From HIMB11 sp965657135 (GTDB lineage: Bacteria > Pseudomonadota > Alphaproteobacteria > Rhodobacterales > Rhodobacteraceae), in assembly GCA_965657135.1 (NCBI GenBank), contig CBFHNF010000008.1:49583-113582 (forward strand): DNA of 64,000 nucleotides, in the 5' to 3' direction. Numbering within the stretch: the first letter of the stretch is position 1; every line of letters begins with the position of its first letter. The notes under the pieces were generated by a model. The model did not search any database. It worked only from the letters and a program-made list of their open reading frames with translations, and was not told the origin of the DNA. This document shows positions 52,023 to 60,612 of the stretch, one piece after another. The translations under genes were made by a program, and so were the position numbers.

Positions 52023-52472
52023 ATGAGCGAAAACAAAACCGAAGTAATCATTGGCGCATTGGTTTTGGCCGTCGCGATTGGGTTCGTGACCTATGTCGGA
52101 CAAGCAACGGGCGTTTCAACATCTAATGCAGGGTATACCATTTTGGCGTCTTTTCGTTCCGCCGAAGGGATCTCTGCGGGTACCGACGTACGCATGGCTG
52201 GCGTGAAAATTGGAACCGTGACGGATATGTCGCTTAATCCTGAAAATTACAAGGCAGACGTTCAATTCGCTATCAAGGATGGTATTGAAATTCCAGAGGA
52301 TAGCACTTTTGCAATAGAATCTGAGGGGCTTCTTGGAGGACAATATGTCGAAGTCGTTCCGGGTGGTTCGTTCGACTATCTATTGGACGGAGATGAGGCG
52401 TTGGATACCCAAGGTTCTGTTAGCTTGACCTCATTACTCATGAAATTTGTTGCGAGCGGATCTTCAAATTGA
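52023..52472 (+). CDS. mlaD: outer membrane lipid asymmetry protein MlaD (MCE domain)
   Basis: Inner-membrane-anchored substrate-binding protein of the Mla phospholipid transporter. One N-terminal helix (VIIGALVLAVAIGFVTYVG) is followed by one MCE domain: GYTILASFRSAEGISAGTDVRMAGVKIGTV and SEGLLGGQYVEVVPGG. 149 residues. The other Mla genes are elsewhere. It starts 5 bases after NDUFA12, and its TGA overlaps the next ATG by one base. Confidence 0.94.
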   Translation: MSENKTEVIIGALVLAVAIGFVTYVGQATGVSTSNAGYTILASFRSAEGISAGTDVRMAGVKIGTVTDMSLNPENYKADVQFAIKDGIEIPEDSTFAIESEGLLGGQYVEVVPGGSFDYLLDGDEALDTQGSVSLTSLLMKFVASGSSN

Positions 52473-52846
52473 TGCGATTAATTTTATTGGCCGCGCTGTT
52501 GTCATGGTCAACCATGGTTGCATCCCAAGAGGAAACTGCGCTGGCTGATGGTGCGTTGCTGCGCGGACTAGATAAGGTCAGTGGGGTCGTTCATGATGTC
52601 GCTCTGCGATCTGGGAAATCGATAGAAATTGGAAATTTAAGCGTTGAATTGGGAGAATGCAGATATCCCGTTGCAAACCCTGTTGGTGATGCTTTTGCCC
52701 ATCTTAGTATTCAAAACGTTGATACCGATCAGCCCGTTTTCAATGGTTGGATGATTGCATCCTCACCCGCATTGAACCCACTTGAACATGCGCGTTATGA
52801 CATTTGGGTTTTGCGTTGTGCAATGGCAGATACATCTGGCGAATAG
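52472..52846 (+). CDS. DUF2155 domain-containing exported protein
   Basis: A 124-residue secreted protein: signal peptide ending VASQ, then the DUF2155 pattern LRGLDKVSGVVHDVAL, ECRYPVANPVGDAFAHLSIQ, VFNGWMIASSPALNPLEHARYDIWVLRC. Function unknown; it regularly follows NDUFA12 and mlaD. ATG 52472 is preferred to the TTG immediately before it. The 3' end overlaps the convergent aat gene by 52 bases. Confidence 0.88.
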   Translation: MRLILLAALLSWSTMVASQEETALADGALLRGLDKVSGVVHDVALRSGKSIEIGNLSVELGECRYPVANPVGDAFAHLSIQNVDTDQPVFNGWMIASSPALNPLEHARYDIWVLRCAMADTSGE

Positions 52847-53436
52847 TCAGAATTGCGGAAATCATTTTCTTGCGAAATGACTTTATATAGCCGCTCCAAA
52901 TATTTATTTTGCGGAATTTCTTCGGCGCCCAAAGTTTTCAGATGTGGCGTTATGAATTGCGTGTCAAAAAGACCAAAACCTGTATGTTTCAAGCGATGCA
53001 CTAAATAAGCCAGTGCGATCTTGGATCCGTTTTTTTGGTGCGAAAACATGCTTTCACCAAAAAACGCCCCACCCAGGGTCACACCATAAACACCACCAAT
53101 TAACTTTTCTTCTCGCCAAACTTCAAGACTGTGTGCATCCCCTGCTGCAAACAAGGTGCGGTACATATCGAATATGGTTTCATTGATCCATGTTTCAGAT
53201 CGATCTGCACAGGCAACGATCACTTCTTCGAAGGCTGTGTTTACGCGGACGTCATAATCACATTTTAAAATTGCCCGCGACAGGGATCTAGAAACGTGAA
53301 AGCGATCTAATGGAATAACCCCGCGCATTCGGGGCTCAATCCAGTCTATATCTCTGGACAGACGCGATCGTGCCATTGGAAATATTCCCAATGAATAGGC
53401 CCGCAAAATTGTATCACGGGACCATTCGTTTAACAT
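52795..53436 (-). CDS. aat: leucyl/phenylalanyl-tRNA--protein transferase
   Basis: Adds Leu or Phe to N-terminal Arg or Lys of proteins, marking them for ClpAP via the N-degron path. About 213 residues with LRAYSLGIFPM, the EPRMRGVIPLDRFHVSRSL core, SLEVWREEKLIGGVYGVTLGGAFFGESMF, and FDTQFITPHLKTLGA. ATG 53436 is chosen; an in-frame GTG two codons upstream is possible. It lies 15 bases downstream of accC on the same strand. Confidence 0.95.
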   Translation of the reverse strand: MLNEWSRDTILRAYSLGIFPMARSRLSRDIDWIEPRMRGVIPLDRFHVSRSLSRAILKCDYDVRVNTAFEEVIVACADRSETWINETIFDMYRTLFAAGDAHSLEVWREEKLIGGVYGVTLGGAFFGESMFSHQKNGSKIALAYLVHRLKHTGFGLFDTQFITPHLKTLGAEEIPQNKYLERLYKVISQENDFRNSDYSPDVSAIAQRKTQMS

Positions 53437-53451
53437 TGGCACATCACGGTA

Positions 53452-54801
53452 TTAAACTCCGTAGGTTTCTTCCAACCATTTCTCAAGCCAGTGAATGTTA
53501 TAATCACCAGATTGGATATCTGCTTCGGCTAGCAGTTGGTGAAATAGTGGCACTGTGGTTTCGACTCCATCGACAATTAATTCACTCAGCGCGCGTTCCA
53601 ATCGCGCCAATGCCTCTTTGCGATCACGCCCGTGCACAATCAACTTGCCTATCAAACTGTCGTAATAAGGTGGAATAGAATACCCATTATACAGTGCGCT
53701 ATCCATCCGCACACCCAGACCACCAGGCGCGTGATAGGCTGTCACTTTGCCGGGGCAGGGTGCAAAATTCGGCAAACGCTCTGCATTGATGCGCACCTCA
53801 ATCGCGTGACCATTGATTTCCAAATCATCTTGTTCAAATGAGAGTGGTAAACCGCTCGCAACACGGATTTGTTCGCGCACAAGATCAATACCAAAAATAC
53901 CTTCGGTGACCGGGTGTTCGACTTGAAGCCGTGTATTCATTTCGATGAAATAGAATTCGCCATTTTCGTATAGGAATTCGATCGTTCCGGCGCCGATATA
54001 GTTGATTTTCGCAACTGCATCCGCACAAATTTCACCAATGCGCGCACGTTCTTCTGTGGTAATGCAGGGGCCTGGTGCTTCTTCGAATACTTTTTGGTGA
54101 CGACGTTGCAATGAACAATCACGTTCAGCCAGATGCACGGCCTTGCCTTTTCCATCTCCAAAAACTTGAATTTCGATGTGTCGCGGCGTGGTCAGGTACT
54201 TTTCGATATAAACTTCGTCATTGCCAAAGGCTGCTTTGCCTTCTGCCCGCGCAGTCATAAATGCCTGTTCCATATCGGCAGCTGTCTTCGCAACTTTCAT
54301 GCCGCGGCCACCACCGCCAGCTGTCGCCTTAATGATGACGGGATAACCGATTTCTTCGCCGATGCGCTTGGCATCATCTAATGTTGGAACACCACCATCC
54401 GATCCTGGCACGCACGGCACACCCAGTTCTTTCATCGTATCCTTGGCAGTGATTTTATCACCCATAACGCGAATATGCTCAGCGGTTGGACCAATAAAAG
54501 TTAGATCGTGATCCTCTACGATTTGTACGAAACGAGCGTTTTCGGATAAAAACCCATAACCAGGGTGAATAGCCTGTGCACCAGTGATTTCGCATGCGGA
54601 AATAATCGCAGGCATACTCAAATAGCTATCGGTGCCAGCCGCGGGACCGATACAGACGGATTCATCGGCCATACGCACATGCATCGCATCCGCATCCGCC
54701 GTTGAATGTACCGCAACAGATTTGATGCCCATTTCGCGACAGGCCCGGATAACGCGTAGTGCGATTTCACCCCGGTTGGCAATCAGAATTTTGTCAAACA
54801 T
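53452..54801 (-). CDS. accC: acetyl-CoA carboxylase, biotin carboxylase subunit
   Basis: ATP-grasp enzyme that carboxylates biotin on AccB in the first step of fatty-acid synthesis. It has N-terminal MFDKILIANRGEIALRVIRA, the ATP loop KATAGGGGRGMKVAKT, ERDCSLQRRHQKV, and EMNTRLQVEHPVTE at the active site. 449 residues. It follows accB by 9 bases; accB-accC-aat forms one transcript. Confidence 0.98.
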   Translation of the reverse strand: MFDKILIANRGEIALRVIRACREMGIKSVAVHSTADADAMHVRMADESVCIGPAAGTDSYLSMPAIISACEITGAQAIHPGYGFLSENARFVQIVEDHDLTFIGPTAEHIRVMGDKITAKDTMKELGVPCVPGSDGGVPTLDDAKRIGEEIGYPVIIKATAGGGGRGMKVAKTAADMEQAFMTARAEGKAAFGNDEVYIEKYLTTPRHIEIQVFGDGKGKAVHLAERDCSLQRRHQKVFEEAPGPCITTEERARIGEICADAVAKINYIGAGTIEFLYENGEFYFIEMNTRLQVEHPVTEGIFGIDLVREQIRVASGLPLSFEQDDLEINGHAIEVRINAERLPNFAPCPGKVTAYHAPGGLGVRMDSALYNGYSIPPYYDSLIGKLIVHGRDRKEALARLERALSELIVDGVETTVPLFHQLLAEADIQSGDYNIHWLEKWLEETYGV

Positions 54802-54810
54802 TTCTATGCC

Positions 54811-55296
54811 TTATTCGATAATGACCAAAGGTGTGCCAAATTCTACTGCGGCGCCATCTTCAACCAATATACGCTTGATTGTGCCAGATTTAGGGGCAGG
54901 AATGTGGTTCATTGTCTTCATCGCCTCAACAATCAGGAGCGTATCGCCTTCTGATACTGACGCACCGACTGAAATGAAGGCTGGTGCTCCTGGTTCGGCT
55001 TGCATGTATATCGTACCCACCATCGGTGAGGGTACAGCACCTGGGTGCGATGCTGGATCATCATTTGGTGTTGCAGCAGCAGCTGCTGGCGCCGCAACTG
55101 GTGCAGGCGCTGGTGCGGCAGCTGCAGCGGCCATTACGGGCGCTGCGACAACACCGCCGCGTGCAACACGCACATTCAGGCTGTCATCTTCACCGTAGTC
55201 ACGGCTCACTTCAAGTTCGGTTAGGTCGTTTTCACGTAACAACTCGGCCAATGCTTTGATGAATTCTACGTCCTGGTCGCGATTGTTTTTTGTCAT
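54811..55296 (-). CDS. accB: acetyl-CoA carboxylase biotin carboxyl carrier protein
   Basis: Biotin-carrying subunit (161 residues). Helical N-terminus (QDVEFIKALAELLREND), an Ala/Pro-rich flexible linker at about 50-76, and the biotinyl domain with the target lysine Lys127 in VEAMKTMN. ATG 55296 (MTKNNRDQDV) is the family-like start; residues before it in the open frame are not conserved. The 234 bases upstream hold only the promoters of accB and of the divergent ligase gene. Confidence 0.96.
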   Translation of the reverse strand: MTKNNRDQDVEFIKALAELLRENDLTELEVSRDYGEDDSLNVRVARGGVVAAPVMAAAAAAPAPAPVAAPAAAAATPNDDPASHPGAVPSPMVGTIYMQAEPGAPAFISVGASVSEGDTLLIVEAMKTMNHIPAPKSGTIKRILVEDGAAVEFGTPLVIIE

Positions 55297-55530
55297 TTTA
55301 TCCCTCAAGCGCCTGTTTGGGTGCGATGTGTCGCCCCATATTTTTACGAATTGACTCTCTATACGCCAGAAAATCCGCCCTGAAAAGAGAGTTCCCACGC
55401 CTGTTACAAAGTGATGAACTTTGTGATTACAACCTTGGTTGTCTAGAAAATTTCACAATGACAGGGTCAGAGGATTGCATTTGAGCGATGCAAAGATAAT
55501 GTTCTGTAGTCTTTGATCAGGAGATTGACA

Positions 55531-57018
55531 ATGAATTTGGCCAATTGGTTGATGCGTCGGGCAAAGGTTTCAGGCGATGAGGCGGCGCTATTTCACGGAA
55601 CTGAACAGATTGCCACATACGCCCAGATGGCTCAGTCAGTATTGAATTGCGCCTCATGGCTGCGTGGACACGGTGTGCGCAAAGGCGAGCATGTTGGTAT
55701 ATTCATGAAAAATACACCTGAATATTTAGTTGTATTTTACGGTATTTGGGCGGCTGGTGCAGTGGCAGTGCCGATCAATGCAAAGCTGCACCCAAAAGAG
55801 ACAGATTGGATTTTGGCGAATGCCGAGGCAAAGTTGGTCTTGTGTTGTGATGGATTGGCACATTCATTACGCGAAGCCGGCTGTTGTGTGTCCGTTTTGA
55901 CTCCAAAATTAAGTGAATTTAACGGTGCTTGTTCAGGTGAAGTTGTCAACCGCAATAGTAATGATCTTGCTTGGTTATTTTATACGTCTGGAACCACCGG
56001 GCGACCCAAAGGAGTCATGATTACTCATGGTATGATCCGGCAGATGGCGCTTGGATATTTTGTGGATGTTGATCAAGTTACAGCATTAGATACGGCATTG
56101 TATGCGGCACCCATGTCCCACGGTGCAGGACTTTATAATGTGATGCACATGCTGGTTGGGGCGCGCCACGTCGTTCCAAAATCTGGTGGATTTGATGAGG
56201 CTGAAATATTTGAATTGTCACGCCATTTCGGAAACGTGCACATGTTTGCAGCCCCCACAATGGTCAAAAGAATGACCCAAGTTGCAAAGCAGAGCGGTGA
56301 GATCGGGACGGGAATACGGACGGTCGTTTATGCAGGGGGCCCCATGTATCTTGCCGATATAATTGAGGCAGTTACGTATTTCGGGCCAATATTTGTTCAG
56401 GTTTATGGTCAGGGCGAATGCCCAATGGGCATTACCGCATTGTCACGGGATGAGGTCAGTGATCGCACGCATCCGCGTTGGACCGAACGCCTGAAATCCG
56501 TCGGGCGTGCTCAGTCTTCGGTTGAGGTTCAGATCGGGGACGAAGATGGAAATATTCTACCCGTTGGCGAAATCGGTGAAATCATGGTTCGAGGTGATTT
56601 GGTTATGCCGGGATATTGGAAAAACCCAGAAGCGAGCGCCAAAACCCTCCGAAATGGTTGGCTGCAAACGGGGGATATGGGGGCTATGGATGCGGATGGA
56701 TATGTTACCATGCACGATCGATCCAAGGATATGATCATTTCAGGTGGCACCAATATTTATCCGCGCGAGATTGAAGAGGTTTTGATGAGCCATCCGAACG
56801 TGACTGAGGCCTCGGTTGTTGGTCGCCCCAATGCGGATTGGGGTGAAGATGTCGTGGCCTTTGTGGTTGGGGAGGTTTCAACTAAGGCTTTGGATGACCT
56901 ATGCCTTTCTCAGATTGCACGTTTTAAAAGGCCCAAGGATTATGTTTTTCTCGATCATCTGCCGAAAAATAATTACGGTAAAGTGTTGAAAACGGTATTG
57001 CGAGAAACCTTCAAATAA
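55531..57018 (+). CDS. AMP-dependent acyl-CoA synthetase/ligase
   Basis: Class I adenylate-forming enzyme of 495 residues. The ATP-binding motif FYTSGTTGRPKGVMI is at about 158; A5-type YGQGECPMGIT, A7 TGDMGAMDADGYVTMHDR, A8 KDMIISGGTNIYPREIEEVL and the C-terminal lysine region NNYGKVLKT are all present. Resembles fatty-acyl or aryl-CoA ligases; substrate unknown. ATG 55531 has CAGGAGA upstream. It is divergent from accB and convergent with acs, sharing a terminator with it. Confidence 0.9.
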   Translation: MNLANWLMRRAKVSGDEAALFHGTEQIATYAQMAQSVLNCASWLRGHGVRKGEHVGIFMKNTPEYLVVFYGIWAAGAVAVPINAKLHPKETDWILANAEAKLVLCCDGLAHSLREAGCCVSVLTPKLSEFNGACSGEVVNRNSNDLAWLFYTSGTTGRPKGVMITHGMIRQMALGYFVDVDQVTALDTALYAAPMSHGAGLYNVMHMLVGARHVVPKSGGFDEAEIFELSRHFGNVHMFAAPTMVKRMTQVAKQSGEIGTGIRTVVYAGGPMYLADIIEAVTYFGPIFVQVYGQGECPMGITALSRDEVSDRTHPRWTERLKSVGRAQSSVEVQIGDEDGNILPVGEIGEIMVRGDLVMPGYWKNPEASAKTLRNGWLQTGDMGAMDADGYVTMHDRSKDMIISGGTNIYPREIEEVLMSHPNVTEASVVGRPNADWGEDVVAFVVGEVSTKALDDLCLSQIARFKRPKDYVFLDHLPKNNYGKVLKTVLRETFK

Positions 57019-57020
57019 AA

Positions 57021-57049
57021 AGGGCCGGTCAATTACCAGCCCTTCTTTT
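57021..57049. terminator. bidirectional terminator between ligase and acs
   Basis: AGGGCCGGT/ACCAGCCCT, a 9-bp stem with one G-U pair, 5-base loop, TCTTTT on the plus side and TTTTTATTT on the minus side. Confidence 0.8.
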
Positions 57050-57066
57050 GTCGATGCTAAGACAGC

Positions 57067-59013
57067 TTAGTCTTTGCGGTTCATACGATTTTCGATCAGA
57101 TCGTCAACAACTGCTGGTTCGGCCAAGGTGGATGTATCCCCCAACGCGCCAAAATCATCCTCAGCAATTTTACGCAAGATGCGGCGCATGATTTTCCCAG
57201 AACGTGTTTTTGGCAGGCCAGGGGCCCACTGGATCAGGTCAGGTGAGGCGATTGGACCGATTTCCTTCCGTACCCAGTTGCGCAGTTCTAGACGCAACTC
57301 ATCGCTTGGCTCTTCGCCTGCCATGAGCGTAACATAGCAGTAAATGCCTTGGCCCTTGATATCGTGTGGGTAACCCACAACCGCGGCTTCTGATACCTTT
57401 GAGTGTGCAACAAGTGCGCTTTCAACCTCTGCTGTGCCCATACGGTGACCAGAGACGTTGATCACGTCATCGACGCGACCAGTGATCCAGTAATAACCAT
57501 CTTCATCGCGGCGACATCCGTCACCCGAGAAATAATAGCCTTTGTAATCGGCAAAGTATGTCTTGATGAACCGATCATGATCGCCATAAACAGTGCGCAT
57601 TTGGCCGGGCCAGCTGTCTTTCATGCACAACACGCCCTCGGCAGCCGTTTCGGTGATTTCGGCACCAGATTGCGGATCCAGCAAAACTGGCTGAACACCA
57701 AAGAAGGGTGTCGTTGCTGACCCCGGCTTTGTTGCTGTTGCACCTGGCAGCGGCGTCAACAGGTGGCCACCAGTTTCGGTTTGCCACCATGTGTCCACGA
57801 TTGGGCAGTTTCCTTTGCCCACGACTTCGTTGTACCAATTCCAAGCTTCTGGGTTAATGGGTTCGCCCACGGTTCCCAAAACCTTCAGAGATGACAAATC
57901 GCATTTTTCAACGAATTCCTTACCTTGACCCATCAATGCGCGGATCGCAGTTGGGGCAGTATAGAATTGATTTACGCTGTGCTTTTCACAGACTTGCCAG
58001 AAACGTGATGCGTCTGGATAAGTTGGAACACCTTCGAACATCAATGTTGTGGCCCCATTGGCAAGCGGGCCATAAACGATATAGCTGTGTCCAGTGACCC
58101 AGCCGACATCAGCCGTACACCAATAAATATCACCTTCATGATAATCAAAGACGTATTCATGCGTCATCGACGCCCAAACAAGGTAACCACCTGTTGTATG
58201 CACAACACCCTTGGGTGCGCCTGTAGAACCAGATGTGTACAGGATGAACAGTGGATCTTCTGCGTTCATGGCCTCTGGTGCGCACTCTGCAGCGGCCTCG
58301 GCCATTGCCGCAGTATACGAATGATCGCGACCATCCTTCATCGCAACGTCGCCTGATGTACGTTCAACAACAAGCGTTTGGACATCGCCGCAGATGTCTA
58401 ATGCTTTGTCAACATTCGCCTTCAGGGGTGTGTTGCGTCCACCGCGGGGCGCTTCGTCTGCAGTGACAATTAGGGAGGCTTTACACCCGTCGACACGTGC
58501 AGCCAAAGCTTCTGGGGAGAAACCTGCAAAAACGATTGAATGGATCGCACCGATGCGCGCACAGGCCAACATTGCATAGGCGGCCTCTGGGATCATTGGA
58601 AGATACAGAACAACACGATCGCCTTTGCCAACGCCCATGTTTTTATAAACATTGGCCAGTTTTGAAACCTGTGCATGCAGTTCGTTGTACGAGATGTGTT
58701 TTGACTCTTCTGGGTTATCGCCCTCCCAGATAATGGCAGTTTGATCGCCACGTGTTGCCAAATGACGGTCAATACAGTTGGCAGCAATGTTTAGTTCGCC
58801 GTCCTCAAACCATTTGATCGAGACATCTGGATAAGAGTAGTTAACATTTTTAACTTTGGAAAAAGGCTTTATCCAATCAACGCGCTTACCATGTTCGGCC
58901 CAAAAAGCCTCTGGATCGTTTACAGATGCGGCGTACATCGCATCGTATTGGTCTTTTTTAATGTGTGCATTTGCAATGAAATCAGCACTTGGTGGGTACA
59001 TTTTTTCTGACAT
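57067..59013 (-). CDS. acs: acetyl-CoA synthetase
   Basis: Activates acetate to acetyl-CoA via acetyl-AMP. The 648 residues match the family. ATP motif LYTSGSTGAPKGVVHT, the acetate-pocket WWQTETGGH, TGRVDDVINVSGHRMGT, and the regulatory lysine in PKTRSGKIMRRIL (the usual acetylation site) are present. AGGGGG precedes the ATG. It lies 79 bases downstream of livF in the same direction, a neighbourhood that may link uptake of a small acid or amino acid to activation. Confidence 0.97.
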   Translation of the reverse strand: MSEKMYPPSADFIANAHIKKDQYDAMYAASVNDPEAFWAEHGKRVDWIKPFSKVKNVNYSYPDVSIKWFEDGELNIAANCIDRHLATRGDQTAIIWEGDNPEESKHISYNELHAQVSKLANVYKNMGVGKGDRVVLYLPMIPEAAYAMLACARIGAIHSIVFAGFSPEALAARVDGCKASLIVTADEAPRGGRNTPLKANVDKALDICGDVQTLVVERTSGDVAMKDGRDHSYTAAMAEAAAECAPEAMNAEDPLFILYTSGSTGAPKGVVHTTGGYLVWASMTHEYVFDYHEGDIYWCTADVGWVTGHSYIVYGPLANGATTLMFEGVPTYPDASRFWQVCEKHSVNQFYTAPTAIRALMGQGKEFVEKCDLSSLKVLGTVGEPINPEAWNWYNEVVGKGNCPIVDTWWQTETGGHLLTPLPGATATKPGSATTPFFGVQPVLLDPQSGAEITETAAEGVLCMKDSWPGQMRTVYGDHDRFIKTYFADYKGYYFSGDGCRRDEDGYYWITGRVDDVINVSGHRMGTAEVESALVAHSKVSEAAVVGYPHDIKGQGIYCYVTLMAGEEPSDELRLELRNWVRKEIGPIASPDLIQWAPGLPKTRSGKIMRRILRKIAEDDFGALGDTSTLAEPAVVDDLIENRMNRKD

Positions 59014-59092
59014 GAATTCCCCCTAAGGTCGTGAATGTGTCTGTATATGGAGGGTTTCCCAAGGCCAGTCTATCCGACCTTGGGATAAAGAT

Positions 59093-59830
59093 TTAAATTG
59101 CCAAATATTCGGCGCGTAGCTCTGCATTATCCAATACTTCTCTGGCTGTGCCGTCAAATACAACGGATCCAGTATCCATAATGACTGCACGATCGGCCAA
59201 TTCCAATGCGCGTACTGCATTTTGTTCAACGATGATCGTTGTTATGCCTTGCTCCTTGATTGTTTGAAGCGTCTTTTCGATTTCATCTACGATAACAGGC
59301 GCCAAACCTTCGTAGGGTTCGTCCAAAAGCAAGACCTTAATGTCACGGGCCAAGGCGCGTGCAATCGACAGCATCTGTTGTTCACCCCCGGACAGGGTAA
59401 CGCCTTCTTGTTTACGGCGTTCGCCCAAACGTGGAAACAGATCATAAATGCGATCAATGCCCCAACCAATGGGTTCAACGATTTGCGCCAACTGAAGGTT
59501 TTCTTCGACGGTTAGCCCAGGAATGATGCGACGATCTTCTGGAACTAGCGCAATACCGTTCACAGCCGCTTCGTGGCTTGCCATTGTGTGAAGGTGTTTA
59601 TGGTCAAGCCAGATTTCGCCTTTCACCAATGCAGGGTCATCCAAACGCGCGATTGTGCGCAAGGTTGATGTTTTTCCGGCACCATTCCGTCCCAGGAGGG
59701 CAAGAATTTCACCCTCGTGAACATTAAAGCTCACGCCTTGAACGATGTAACTCTCGCCGTAATAGGCGTGAATGTCATGCACAGACAGAAATGCGGGTGC
59801 ATGTGAGTCCATTGCTAGGTTTCCACTCAT
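59093..59830 (-). CDS. livF: branched-chain amino acid-type ABC transporter ATP-binding protein LivF
   Basis: A 245-residue ATPase. Walker A GRNGAGKTSTLR, signature LSGGEQQMLSIARAL, Walker B LLLDEPYEGLAP, and the H-loop region IIVEQNAVRAL. A short LivF-specific N-terminal YYGESYIVQGVSF is seen. AAGGAG precedes the ATG. Last gene of the sbp-livH-livM-livG-livF operon. Confidence 0.93.
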   Translation of the reverse strand: MSGNLAMDSHAPAFLSVHDIHAYYGESYIVQGVSFNVHEGEILALLGRNGAGKTSTLRTIARLDDPALVKGEIWLDHKHLHTMASHEAAVNGIALVPEDRRIIPGLTVEENLQLAQIVEPIGWGIDRIYDLFPRLGERRKQEGVTLSGGEQQMLSIARALARDIKVLLLDEPYEGLAPVIVDEIEKTLQTIKEQGITTIIVEQNAVRALELADRAVIMDTGSVVFDGTAREVLDNAELRAEYLAI

Positions 59831-59842
59831 TTCTCTGTCTCC

Positions 59843-60598
59843 TTACGCCGATTCGCCAAGATAGGCTTCTTTCACCTTGGGGTGGCCTTTGATTTTCTCT
59901 GGCACATCCTCGACCAAAGGTGTTCCTTGGGCCAAAACGGTGATGCGATCTGCCAATGAGAACACAACGTGCATGTCGTGTTCGATGATTGCGATTGTAA
60001 TGTCGCGCTCTTCTTTGATTTCTTTCAACAGATCAATTGTGTTGTTCGTGTCGGCACGCGCCATACCAGCTGTCGGTTCGTCCAAGAGCAATAAACGGGG
60101 TTGCTGGCTCAGGCACATACCAATTTCCAGACGACGTTTGTCACCGCGGGACAAAGATGAAGCGTTCATATGGCGTTTATCCACCATGTTCATTTCTTCG
60201 AGCATCTCTTCTGCTTTCTCAACCACATCCTGGTGTGACATGACATCAGAGATTGCATCCAAGGCAAATGCGCCGTCACGTTTGGCGAAAATTGGGATCA
60301 TCATGTTTTCAAACACAGTCAGATCGCCAAAGATTTCGGGCGTTTGGAACACGCGCGAAATACCAAGTTGGTTTATTTCATAGGGCGTACGCCCCAAAAC
60401 CGATTGGCCGTCAAACATAACACTGCCTGTGTCGGGGATCAATTTACCAATCAAGCAGTTCAACAATGTTGATTTGCCTGCACCGTTTGGTCCGATGATC
60501 GCGTGACAGGTGTTTTCTTCAACCGTTAGGTTTACATCACCCAACGCCTGAAGACCACCAAAGCGTTTGCCCACATCTTTAATATCAAGAATACCCAT
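59843..60598 (-). CDS. livG: branched-chain amino acid-type ABC transporter ATP-binding protein LivG
   Basis: The second ATPase (251 residues). Walker A GPNGAGKSTLLN, a variant signature LSRGDKRRLEIGMCL, Walker B LLLDEPTAGMARAD, and IIEHDMHVVFSLADRI. The LSRGD signature is unusual for LivG (LSYGQ is common) but is also seen in urea/short-amide type paralogues. It lies 14 bases after livM and 12 bases before livF. Confidence 0.92.
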   Translation of the reverse strand: MGILDIKDVGKRFGGLQALGDVNLTVEENTCHAIIGPNGAGKSTLLNCLIGKLIPDTGSVMFDGQSVLGRTPYEINQLGISRVFQTPEIFGDLTVFENMMIPIFAKRDGAFALDAISDVMSHQDVVEKAEEMLEEMNMVDKRHMNASSLSRGDKRRLEIGMCLSQQPRLLLLDEPTAGMARADTNNTIDLLKEIKEERDITIAIIEHDMHVVFSLADRITVLAQGTPLVEDVPEKIKGHPKVKEAYLGESA

Positions 60599-60612
60599 TG
60601 TTCATGTACTCC

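Noticed and set aside
54632..55198. 188-codon plus-strand frame opposite accB/accC
   Set aside because: Its Ala/Gly/Thr-rich end is the complement of the AccB Ala/Pro linker; not an independent gene.
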